From JAQIBY01 sp046546095 (GTDB lineage: Bacteria; Bacteroidota; Bacteroidia; Bacteroidales; ML635J-15), in contig JBKGYK010000033.1 in NCBI GenBank assembly GCA_046546095.1, positions 1 to 31,985 on the forward strand: 31,985 bases of DNA, read 5' to 3'. Shown in pieces: positions 8,901-16,236 of the stretch (its first letter is position 1; every line of letters begins with the position of its first letter). A program made the position numbers and the translations under genes. The notes below the pieces were generated by a model. It saw only the letters and a list, made by a program, of their open reading frames with translations, was not told the origin of the DNA and searched no databases.

Positions 8901-11900
8901 GTATGGGGGTGTGCCGCCGGCTACAGTTACAGAAGCTTCTCCGTTTGCCAGACCATGACAGCTGGCATCTGTAACGGAAGCACTGCTGATTATTAATTCA
9001 GCCGGATCGGGAACATTTGCTACACTGTTGCCAGTACAACCATTGTCATCAGTGACAGTTACGCCGTATCCACCAGGGCAGAGGTTGACTGCAGTCTCTG
9101 ATGTCTGGTTGTTCGGATCGCTCCATTCAAAGGTGTAGGGTGCTGTGCCACCTGTTGCATTTGCCGTTGCTTCTCCGTCACAGGAGCCACTGCAATCGGT
9201 GGTTGTGGCTGAGGTTGTGACATTGATGAATGCAGGTTCAGTAAGCGTGTAATTTCTCGTTATCATGCAACCGTTGGCATCTGTAATTACTACGGTGTAA
9301 GTGCCGTCACAAAGGCCTGTGAGGTCTTCATCTGCAGGCAATGTTCCGGGGCCTGTCCATGTGAACGAGTAGGGTGGTGTGCCGTCAAATGGTGTGAGGT
9401 GTATTTCTCCGTTGCATGCGTTGTGACATGTCGGATCGACAGTTGCAGCGCTTACATCCAGCTGGGTAGGCTCATTGATGGTAGCACTGGTGATTGCCAT
9501 ACAGCCGGTTGTCATATCTGTAACTTCCACATTATAGGTTCCTGCACACAGGTTGGTGGCCGTTTGGTTTGTCTGGACAGGTGTTGTATTCCACTGATAA
9601 TCAAACGTTCCGGTGCCTCCGGCAACATCGGCTGTTGCCTGACCATTACAGCCGGAATTGCAGGAAGCATCCGTTGTGGAACTGATAGTGACAGTGGGGC
9701 CGGACAGATCATTCACGGCAAAAACCTCAATGCTTTCACAGCCTTTATTATCTGTGATGGTTACTTCGTATGTACCTGACGGTATGCCAAGCAGATCCTC
9801 AGTATGCGGACCATAAGCCCAATCGAAATTATAGGGTGATGAGCCGCCTGTAACAGTCAATTCTATGGCTCCGTTTGACTGCCCGCAATCAGATTCTGTG
9901 ATATCTGCCGTAACATCTATTTCTGAGTTTTGATCGATTGTGATGCTGTCTTCACTGGTACAGCCGTTGTCATCCTCTACAGTAACAGTATAATCTCCTG
10001 CACATAAGCCGATAGCCATCTGGGAATTCTGGAAATCGCTCCACAGGTAAGTGTATGGCGCGGTGCCCCCGGATGGGTTTGCCATAGCGCTTCCGTTGCA
10101 ATCACCATAACAGTTGATGATGGGGGCTACAGCATTTACACTGAGTGCTGAAGGTTCATGAATGGTGGCGTTGGCAGTGTAATCACAACCGTACATGTCA
10201 GTTACCGTGACGGTATGTGTTCCGGGGCCAAGATCTGTCGCTGTGGCCGAGTTTTGTGCCGGACTTGTTCCCCATGTGATGGAGAAAGGTGGTGTGCCTC
10301 CACCAATGGAAACCGTAGCTGTACCGTCATCATCACCAAAACAGGTGATGTCCGTTGTATTGGAAATGGAAACGGTGGCTCCGGGTTCATCACTGATATT
10401 TACTGTTGCTGTTTCTTCGCAGCCGTTGTCATCAGTAACGCTAACCGTATATGGTGATCCTGCTGAGGATAAGCCGGTGTTGTTGGCACTGGTGGGCTGT
10501 GAACCTCCGGACCAGAGATAATCGTAATCTCCGGAAACTGTTCCACCTGAGGCAATCACACTGGCTGTTCCGTCTGCCTGACCACAATGAGTATCTGTGC
10601 TGCTTGTTAACAGGTTGATTTGAGATGGTTCTTCTATGGTAACAGAAGCTGTGTCAGTACATGCATTGTCGTCTGTTACTGTAAGGGTATAATTGCCCGG
10701 GCATAGTCCTGAATTGTCGGGCTGATCAGGTGAATTGCCATTGGCTGCTCCCCAATTGTAGCTGATGCTGCCCGTTCCGCCTGTGCCCAGTCCCGTTGCT
10801 GAGCCGTCACAAAGTCCGTTACAGCTTACATCTTCTGAATCAGTGATGCTTGCTGATAATACCGGGGCTGGATTGATGGTAAAACTTGTCATTGCACTAC
10901 AACCCCAGGTATCGGTCACAGTTACGGTATATGTATCCGGGGAGAGGTTATTCAGACTGTGACTGGTTGAGGAGGTAGTCTGGTTAATACCATGAGACCA
11001 GTCGTAAGTGAAATCAGGATCACCACTGAGAACGTTGATTGTGGCAGAGCCGTCGGAGGAATATGAGCATAGTGTATTATTGTGTGATTCATTGATTGCT
11101 ACTCCGCCGACATCCATGATGCTTCCGGTAAATTCAGCAGTACAACTGTTATCATCAGTAAGGGTTACGTGATATGTTCCTGCCGGCAGGTTGCTGGCAG
11201 TTGCTGTGAACTGGGCAGGAACACAATCCCATTCATATGAGTAATCGGAGGCTATTGTACCACCGGAGCCTGCAACAGTTATGCTGCCGTCTGATTGTCC
11301 GCAATGGGCATCAGTAGAACTTATGGTACCTGTGATGGCTGAAGGTTCGGTGATGGTGACGGTTTCTGTGATGCTACAGGCACCTTCGGTAACTGTTACT
11401 GTATGTGTTCCCGCACATAGACCACCGGTTGATGATGAGTTTGGTGAGGATCCACTGCTCCACTGATAGGTAAAAGGTCCGGTACCTCCTGTAACACTGA
11501 CACTTGCTTCTCCGTCGCATGCACCTTCGCATTGTGCATTCTGATTGACTGATGCTGTTATGCTGAAAGGAGCACCTGTATCATTAATGATGATGTCGTT
11601 GGATGCTGTGCAATTATTTCCATCGGTAACTGTGACAGTATAATTGCCTGCCGGGATGTTGTCGATGGTTCCGGTGACTCCGCCGTTTGACCAGTTGTAG
11701 GAATAGGGTGTTGTACCCCCGCTAACAGAAACACTTGCAGATCCGTTGGAAAGTCCGCAATTGGCATCGGTACCACTCATGGTGAGGGTCATGCCTGCTG
11801 GATCTGAGATGGAAAAGGGCTCAACAGTAGAGCATGCAGGATTGCTTCCGTCAGATACTGTCACATCGTAGGAGCCGGCACATAAACCGTCTGTACTTTG

Positions 11901-14270
11901 GTTGTTGGGTGTTGTCCCTGCAGACCATGCGTATGTGAATGTGGACGGGCCGCTTGCATTGACAGTGGCCGTCCCGTCACAGTCTCCGGGACAATCCGGA
12001 TCTGTTGTAACAACATTGGCCGAAGGAATGCTTCCCTGATTGTTGATGGTAAATGATTCAGTGTTGGAACAACCATTGGCGTCCTCTACTGTAATGGTGT
12101 AGTTGCCGGCACAGAGTCCGGTTTCCGTGTCAGATGTTCCGCCGGAAGACCAGGAGTAACTGCTGAGGCCGGTTGTGGCAATGGCTTCACCATCGCATAA
12201 GCCACAGTTTTCATCTGTGGTGCTCACATTCGGATCCGGTGTGTCATATACGGTGATATTCGTATTGTAAGAATCAATACAGGACCCGGCACTGACTGTC
12301 AGGGATACATTGTGTGTACCCGCACTGCCAAAAGTAACACCGCCCGGGTTTTCAGATGTTGAAGATGAAGGAGTACCGCCGGAAAACGACCAGTTGTATG
12401 TTTCACCGGTAACTGATGTGCCGGTATGGGTAAAGTCAAAAGACTGTGTGTTGATACACTGGTTGCCGTTGTATGTGAAAGTGGCATCCGGTATGGGAGG
12501 TGCATTTAGTGTTACAGTGTTGCTGTTGGTACATCCATGATCATCCGTTACTACGATGGTGTAGGTTCCGTCACTCAGTCCCGTAAAGGTGTGTGAGCTG
12601 GCATTATATACGGTTGATTGCCCGGTGCATGATATGTCAAAGGGCGGATACATACCGCTGATACCGCTGACGGTGATTTCACCGTCGTTATTGGAACAGC
12701 CCGGATTTGTTGTTGAGGTGTTGAAGGAAATTTGTGATGGTTCACCTATGTTGATGGTTTCTGTAAAGGTACACCTCCCGTATGTATCTTCTATGTTTAC
12801 AGTATAAGCCCCTGGTCCGAGGCCGGAGATGCTGGTACCTGTAGCCGTAAAACCTGAAGGGCCTATCCAGGTAGTAGTGTATGGTCCGGTTGATCCGGAG
12901 ATGTTTGTTACTTCAGCCCAGCCATCATTGGCACCATAGCAGGATAAGTGTCCGTACAGTGTATCAGCGGTAACACCATCGATCGTAAAATCTATTGAAT
13001 TTTGTGGTGAATAGTTTGAGCAGATATCATCCACACCACCACCTACAACGGTGAGAGTGTAATCACCATCATGTTCAAGGTAATCCATCAGGTCGAGTGT
13101 CCATACATCATCATAATACGTGTCTCCGTAAGTTGATCCTGCTCCTGCCTGACAAATTTCACTCCATACATCATCAATCTGATAGTTGCCCTCAGGTCCG
13201 GTGAGGATAAAATCTGTTTCCTGTACACTTGTGCACCAGAGCCGTTCGGAAAACTGTACAGTGAGGCTTGAAGCTCCGCATTCAGGTTGATATAACAGGT
13301 CTTCCATTTCCGGGCCTTCATTATCAACAATCTGTGCTGTTCCCCCAAATGTTATGCTGTAGCCACTTTGTGTTGAGCTCCAGTTGCTAACATTGACCAC
13401 ATAGGTTTCACCTTCTGTAACATTGAGTGCATCGTTAAATGGTGTACAGGAGTTCCCATGCTGGCAGTCATCGGCACTTCCCCCTGTTGGGCCTGTATCT
13501 CCTGCTGTTCCGCAGAAATTGCAGCTCACCTGCAGGGAGCCTGCACTGCTTGCAATATCAACACAATGGGCGTTTGTCAGATCATATACTGCCCAGTCAT
13601 AATCATCTGCAGGGTCATTTGGAGAAATGGTAAAGGAAACGGTTCCGCTGCTTTGTACTGTAAAAGTGTACCATACATCATTTACTTCACCACCAAGCAG
13701 ACAGTTTCCGGGACAGTTGTCATCAGCCATAGAGCCTCCATAGACGGGGATTTCCCCTGTATAATGTCCTTCTCCCGAATAAGAGTTCGTTGTGCTGTAA
13801 GAGTTGAAACACAAAGGGATTGCTCCAAGACAATCCTGTTCGTTTGGTGGTGTGATGCTTTGATAGGCCAGGGTGCCCATAGAGGCTCCGGTTTCGTTGC
13901 AGTAATAGTCATAAATCACAATGCTGTAAGTGCCGTTTGACGGTGCTGTCCATGTCAGTTCAGAGCCCAAACCGCAATGGTCATCATTGTATTCATATAC
14001 GACATTCCCGTTTTCATCACAAATTTCTATTTGTGTGTCATCCGTGTAATTACCGCCACCCTGACAGAATGAAAAGATGTACGTGTTGAACTCATAGGCA
14101 TCAAAAGTCCAGCGGTCGCCGGCATTCACTGATACGGTCTGAAATGTGGGCAACATTGATAAATCTCCTGCATATGTTCCCCCACCATTGCATTGTGCTT
14201 TTGCAGTGATAGACAATACAAGAAAAACACCAACCAAAGTAATGGCATTCAATAGTTTTGAGTATGTCAT
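5901..14270 (-). CDS. Giant SprB-repeat surface protein with type B T9SS sorting domain
   Basis: This 2789-residue exported protein is probably a cell-surface adhesin of the SprB kind. After a signal peptide (residues 1-25, ending AKAQC) comes a beta-sandwich resembling a pre-peptidase C-terminal domain (to about 140), a second similar domain (about 145-315) and an Ig-like segment (about 320-430). Residues 430-2370 hold 24 SprB-type repeats of about 77 residues (GGTxPYxYxWS, then GxYxVTVTDxNGC), interrupted once by a PKD-like domain after repeat 2. Two Ig-like and two PKD domains follow (WNFDDEDSG; WHFGDEG). The type B T9SS domain occupies about 2693-2789 (YVPTAINL, IFDRWGEPLF, PQGVYTWIITLRD). 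SprB of Flavobacterium acts in gliding; motility here is not shown. It is the last gene of a four-gene set that begins with a sigma factor. No SprF/PorP-like partner gene is adjacent. Confidence 0.95.
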   Translation of the reverse strand: MTYSKLLNAITLVGVFLVLSITAKAQCNGGGTYAGDLSMLPTFQTVSVNAGDRWTFDAYEFNTYIFSFCQGGGNYTDDTQIEICDENGNVVYEYNDDHCGLGSELTWTAPSNGTYSIVIYDYYCNETGASMGTLAYQSITPPNEQDCLGAIPLCFNSYSTTNSYSGEGHYTGEIPVYGGSMADDNCPGNCLLGGEVNDVWYTFTVQSSGTVSFTISPNDPADDYDWAVYDLTNAHCVDIASSAGSLQVSCNFCGTAGDTGPTGGSADDCQHGNSCTPFNDALNVTEGETYVVNVSNWSSTQSGYSITFGGTAQIVDNEGPEMEDLLYQPECGASSLTVQFSERLWCTSVQETDFILTGPEGNYQIDDVWSEICQAGAGSTYGDTYYDDVWTLDLMDYLEHDGDYTLTVVGGGVDDICSNYSPQNSIDFTIDGVTADTLYGHLSCYGANDGWAEVTNISGSTGPYTTTWIGPSGFTATGTSISGLGPGAYTVNIEDTYGRCTFTETINIGEPSQISFNTSTTNPGCSNNDGEITVSGISGMYPPFDISCTGQSTVYNASSHTFTGLSDGTYTIVVTDDHGCTNSNTVTLNAPPIPDATFTYNGNQCINTQSFDFTHTGTSVTGETYNWSFSGGTPSSSTSENPGGVTFGSAGTHNVSLTVSAGSCIDSYNTNITVYDTPDPNVSTTDENCGLCDGEAIATTGLSSYSWSSGGTSDTETGLCAGNYTITVEDANGCSNTESFTINNQGSIPSANVVTTDPDCPGDCDGTATVNASGPSTFTYAWSAGTTPNNQSTDGLCAGSYDVTVSDGSNPACSTVEPFSISDPAGMTLTMSGTDANCGLSNGSASVSVSGGTTPYSYNWSNGGVTGTIDNIPAGNYTVTVTDGNNCTASNDIIINDTGAPFSITASVNQNAQCEGACDGEASVSVTGGTGPFTYQWSSGSSPNSSSTGGLCAGTHTVTVTEGACSITETVTITEPSAITGTISSTDAHCGQSDGSITVAGSGGTIASDYSYEWDCVPAQFTATASNLPAGTYHVTLTDDNSCTAEFTGSIMDVGGVAINESHNNTLCSYSSDGSATINVLSGDPDFTYDWSHGINQTTSSTSHSLNNLSPDTYTVTVTDTWGCSAMTSFTINPAPVLSASITDSEDVSCNGLCDGSATGLGTGGTGSISYNWGAANGNSPDQPDNSGLCPGNYTLTVTDDNACTDTASVTIEEPSQINLLTSSTDTHCGQADGTASVIASGGTVSGDYDYLWSGGSQPTSANNTGLSSAGSPYTVSVTDDNGCEETATVNISDEPGATVSISNTTDITCFGDDDGTATVSIGGGTPPFSITWGTSPAQNSATATDLGPGTHTVTVTDMYGCDYTANATIHEPSALSVNAVAPIINCYGDCNGSAMANPSGGTAPYTYLWSDFQNSQMAIGLCAGDYTVTVEDDNGCTSEDSITIDQNSEIDVTADITESDCGQSNGAIELTVTGGSSPYNFDWAYGPHTEDLLGIPSGTYEVTITDNKGCESIEVFAVNDLSGPTVTISSTTDASCNSGCNGQATADVAGGTGTFDYQWNTTPVQTNQTATNLCAGTYNVEVTDMTTGCMAITSATINEPTQLDVSAATVDPTCHNACNGEIHLTPFDGTPPYSFTWTGPGTLPADEDLTGLCDGTYTVVITDANGCMITRNYTLTEPAFINVTTSATTTDCSGSCDGEATANATGGTAPYTFEWSDPNNQTSETAVNLCPGGYGVTVTDDNGCTGNSVANVPDPAELIISSASVTDASCHGLANGEASVTVAGGTPPYNYIWSNASSTNSVNNLAAGTHCVTVWDDNDCTTDTCLIIDQPDPINVVLNETDESCNGFCDGEIIASVSGGTAGYTYNWSNSSSSQVNDDLCPGLYLLTVTDANGCEQNTSAGIGGPSILDIVVQDTVMPHCGNSNGSITVGVVGGTSPYSYSWENYPSETSAVLSGIPSGNYTVSVTDDHACSAMHTIDLNDLSAPVIDSINITNVDCHGNATGQAEVFFTSGTSSNTISWDDPAGQSSPIADNLAAGQYTVQITDDNSCSTSETITITEPSELQARVDDYTDVSCNGFCNGTAEALYIGGTPPMTYNWTGGHSGQNVSGLCPGDYELTVTDDNGCTSTEVVTISEPTAMTLSESITPVTCHGGSDGSIAVTVSGGSGNYDYEWFGTTENNPTASGLSSANYNIVVYNASDHSCFVTESYFVPQPDEIDASFSTANVTCNESNGSAWVSGISGGTPGYNYTWTPGNIIGSDSVGNLTQGTYTCLVEDAYGCTADFDVDVDETPAPQLDNTTVEPVSCYGYNDGYGEVIISGGTPPYNYNWNPDVSDQSSCNTLAANLYTVTISDVNDCEVYATLPITSPEEVEALPSGADTICIGQSAQITTTASGGTEPYTYHWDDLGSGNTHIVEPEVTSNYIVTVVDDSGCSSQAADVEITVKPPLNLNVATDGAICQGQTAVLSAAATGGDGNYTYDWGNGMVTDNPQLAFSPETSTHFEVVLTDGCGTPADTAEITLSVSPQPEIDIIRDPTKGCAPLEISFLNNTSNNTYTYLWNFDDEDSGDDNTSTSQQTSHLYEEAGYYDVSLTVTTSQGCTGTVSESIRVKMAPVADFIAQPWTAGAFSSSVHFNDESIGASAWEWHFGDEGMSTVQNPDYIFEEPGDIPVTLIAFNNIGCTDTITQEVHIIEEHRFYVPTAINLHSPGNNEFYPKGVGIDYDTYEMTIFDRWGEPLFTTTNIDEHWEGRSDQNAGDYVPQGVYTWIITLRDKFGKEHTYSGKVTVFN
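7165..12980 (-). repeat. Tandem array of 24 SprB-type coding repeats
   Basis: Twenty-four diverged copies of a unit of about 230 bp encode about 77 residues each. Every copy keeps a first Cys (SCNG or HCGQ position) and a last Cys (NGC position). Ten copies (numbers 3, 4, 6, 9, 12, 14, 15, 16, 18, 21 in protein order) carry two further Cys, in CxxxC[DN]G (CxxC in copy 3) and in LC[AP]G (LCDG in copy 15). Fourteen copies lack both. A PKD-like segment sits between copies 2 and 3. Copy boundaries were set by eye and may shift by a few residues. Confidence 0.85.
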
Positions 14271-14276
14271 AATAGG

Positions 14277-14283
14277 CTCCTCT
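14277..14283 (-). promoter_or_regulatory. Clear Shine-Dalgarno site of the giant gene
   Basis: Read on the minus strand, AGAGGAG lies 6 nt before the ATG at 14270. Such a strong match is less usual in Bacteroidota, where ribosome sites are often A-rich, and it fixes the start of the 2789-residue frame. A 7-bp AT-rich hairpin (14305-14311 with 14316-14322) sits just upstream in the same 67-bp gap. Confidence 0.55.
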
Positions 14284-14337
14284 TAGCTTGTATTCTATGT
14301 CAACCTTATTTTTGCAAATAAGATGTAAACTCTGGTA

Positions 14338-14892
14338 TTACCTGATACTATCCAGGTATTCCTGATACTTGTCCGGATTGTTTTCAATCCATCCCCTTTT
14401 TCTTTCAGCATAATCCTGCCTGTCTTTTTCAGGATTACCTGTATCTGTATATTTCGGAAAACCTTCAATCAAAACCGGAACCGGAGGAGACTGCCCGGAT
14501 TTTTGTTTTCTTTCGGGCTGTTTATTCTCCAGATGTCCATTGATTGATACGCTTGTAAATTTATAATCCACATTTTTTTCCAGCAGAATGCTACGAACAT
14601 ATTCAGCATCAATGGAATGATCCATATATAGCTGGCATCTGTCAACTTGTTCTGCGGTTTTAAATATTCTTCCATCGGATATGGAAGGGTCTTTCAGCAG
14701 GCGGGCAAGAATGGCATCCTGATGTGCCTGATCATTGATTCCTTCAATGTGAAAATAGACTGTTTTTTCAGGGCCGAGATTTTTTACAAGGGTAAAACTA
14801 AGCTCGTCCTTGTCACTGATTGCAGCATCCTGAGAAAATCCTGCAGTGCTGAACATTGCGATAATTAATAAGAGGCAATAATACTTTATCAT
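14338..14892 (-). CDS. Small exported protein between anti-sigma and adhesin genes
   Basis: The 184 residues begin with a signal peptide (MIKYYCLLLIIAMFSTAGFSQ, about 21). Residues about 30-115 (VYFHIEGINDQAHQDAILARLLKDPSISDGRIF, later YVRSILLEKNVDYKFTSVSI) suggest a beta-alpha-beta-beta-alpha-beta ferredoxin-like fold, as in heavy-metal-associated domains, but without their CxxC. The tail is Pro/Lys/Gln-rich and then charged (about 150-184, many Asp, Glu, Arg, Tyr). It sits 12 bp after the anti-sigma-like gene and 67 bp before the giant gene, so it is very probably cotranscribed and may be a periplasmic helper of either product. The fold assignment is inference; the function is unknown. Confidence 0.75.
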   Translation of the reverse strand: MIKYYCLLLIIAMFSTAGFSQDAAISDKDELSFTLVKNLGPEKTVYFHIEGINDQAHQDAILARLLKDPSISDGRIFKTAEQVDRCQLYMDHSIDAEYVRSILLEKNVDYKFTSVSINGHLENKQPERKQKSGQSPPVPVLIEGFPKYTDTGNPEKDRQDYAERKRGWIENNPDKYQEYLDSIR

Positions 14893-14904
14893 AGGTCCTG
14901 GTTT

Positions 14905-16236
14905 TTATTTCCTGAACAAAGTAACCTGGCCCTTTTTGTGTTTGACGTTTCCATACTTATCTTTGGTGGTAATTTTCCAAAGATATACTCCTGCCTCTGC
15001 CGGTTCATTTGTCCGGATGTTTCTACCTGTCCAGGGTCTGTTAATATCATCAGTTTCAAACACAAGCTGACCATTTTTGTCAAAAATCAACATTCTGTAT
15101 TCCATCATATGGAGATTTTCCCCCACTGGTCCAAAACTGGCATTAACGCCATTGCTGGAAAGGTTTATCGCATTGGGTACAAAATAATTGTGTTCAATTT
15201 CAACATCCACTGTTCTGGAAGTTTCCAATTCACAACCGAAATTGTCTTTTAATTGTAGATCAATCCGGTATTGTCCGTCTTTCCTGAACTCATATTCAAC
15301 ACTTGCTGTGTTAAATGTCTCGCCGTCGATTTCCCAATGGTAAAAAATATCCCCATTTTCTACAGTGTTAAAGATAAATAAATTTCCATCTTTATCAAAA
15401 TTAATTTTCGCATCATTAAACCCTTGGCATGTAATTGGTTGGCAGGTAACTCTTTTTGGTGTCAAGTCATTTTCTTTATGATTGAGATGTAAAACGGGCT
15501 GGTATTCTCCGGGTTCAGTGTACGTATGAACAGGATTGATTTCACTGGAGGTTGTACCATCGCCAAAATGCCATGTAAACTTGTATTCTTCGGGATTGGC
15601 ATTGCTTTCAAAGCTTACTTCCAGTGGCAGGCAGCCCTCTGTTTTGCTCACCTCAATGACATGCTCAACTTCGCTTTCCTTTTCGGTATTCTGAGTTTCC
15701 TGGCTTTCTGTCTCGCTTTCTTTTTGCAGATTTTCAGTGTTGTTCAGGTCTGTATCGTTTTTAGTATCATCATTTCTGTCTGATTTGCTTGTGTTTTCAT
15801 CAGAAGGTTTGTTTGCCTCCTGCTTGACGGTTTTTGCAGTCTGCAGATTCTCAGATTCATCAGTAATGTTTTGTTCAGAAGTATCCGTGGGGATATTCTG
15901 TGCAGGATCCTTTTGATTATCAGACCGGGCAAATGTATTCTCCTTTTTGTTTTCCTCAGGGATATTGTCTTTTTCTTTGCTTGTTTCTTTGGTAATCAGC
16001 GGTTTGTTGTTTTCCTGTTCTCTCTCAGGCAGACTTAATATGGCGATAGCAGCAACAATAATAATACCACCTGTTATGAGTAAGGCATTCAGCCATGGAG
16101 TGCCGCCTGATGAGGGCAGTTTTTTCTCAATCCCCTGCCAGTCGCTGTTGTATTCAACAGGTTCGTAAGCTTCCAGTTTTTGCTTCAGCTCTTTTTCAAA
16201 CTTTGTTTTACCTGTCATATTGTTCATTCTCTTCAT
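14905..16236 (-). CDS. Anti-sigma-like single-pass protein with PKD domains and type B T9SS sorting domain
   Basis: This 443-residue protein has no N-terminal signal peptide. Residues 8-41 (FEKELKQKLEAYEPVEYNSDWQ) resemble the short cytoplasmic domain of Bacteroidota anti-sigma factors. One membrane helix spans about 50-69. Residues 70-190 are a Cys-free, disordered linker of Glu, Asp, Lys, Asn, Ser, Thr and Gln. A PKD domain (about 198-260, WHFGDGTTS) and a second PKD-like domain (275-346) follow. Residues 348-443 form a type B T9SS domain (YFVPNAINL, LIFDKNGQLVF, EAGVYLWKITTKDKYG). The frame overlaps the sigma gene by 29 bp (11 bp if Met7 is used). I infer it sequesters the adjacent sigma factor and reaches through the periplasm to the outer membrane. 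It could instead be an anchored T9SS cargo. Confidence 0.85.
   Translation of the reverse strand: MKRMNNMTGKTKFEKELKQKLEAYEPVEYNSDWQGIEKKLPSSGGTPWLNALLITGGIIIVAAIAILSLPEREQENNKPLITKETSKEKDNIPEENKKENTFARSDNQKDPAQNIPTDTSEQNITDESENLQTAKTVKQEANKPSDENTSKSDRNDDTKNDTDLNNTENLQKESETESQETQNTEKESEVEHVIEVSKTEGCLPLEVSFESNANPEEYKFTWHFGDGTTSSEINPVHTYTEPGEYQPVLHLNHKENDLTPKRVTCQPITCQGFNDAKINFDKDGNLFIFNTVENGDIFYHWEIDGETFNTASVEYEFRKDGQYRIDLQLKDNFGCELETSRTVDVEIEHNYFVPNAINLSSNGVNASFGPVGENLHMMEYRMLIFDKNGQLVFETDDINRPWTGRNIRTNEPAEAGVYLWKITTKDKYGNVKHKKGQVTLFRK

Noticed and set aside
9399..9779. 126-residue plus-strand ORF and several similar ones opposite the giant gene
   Set aside because: They recur because the coding repeats recur; none has domains or a start context.
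5901..14270. Giant gene as a modular megasynthase or repeat toxin
   Set aside because: There are no enzymatic domains; the signal peptide, SprB repeats, PKD domains and type B sorting domain point to a structural surface protein.
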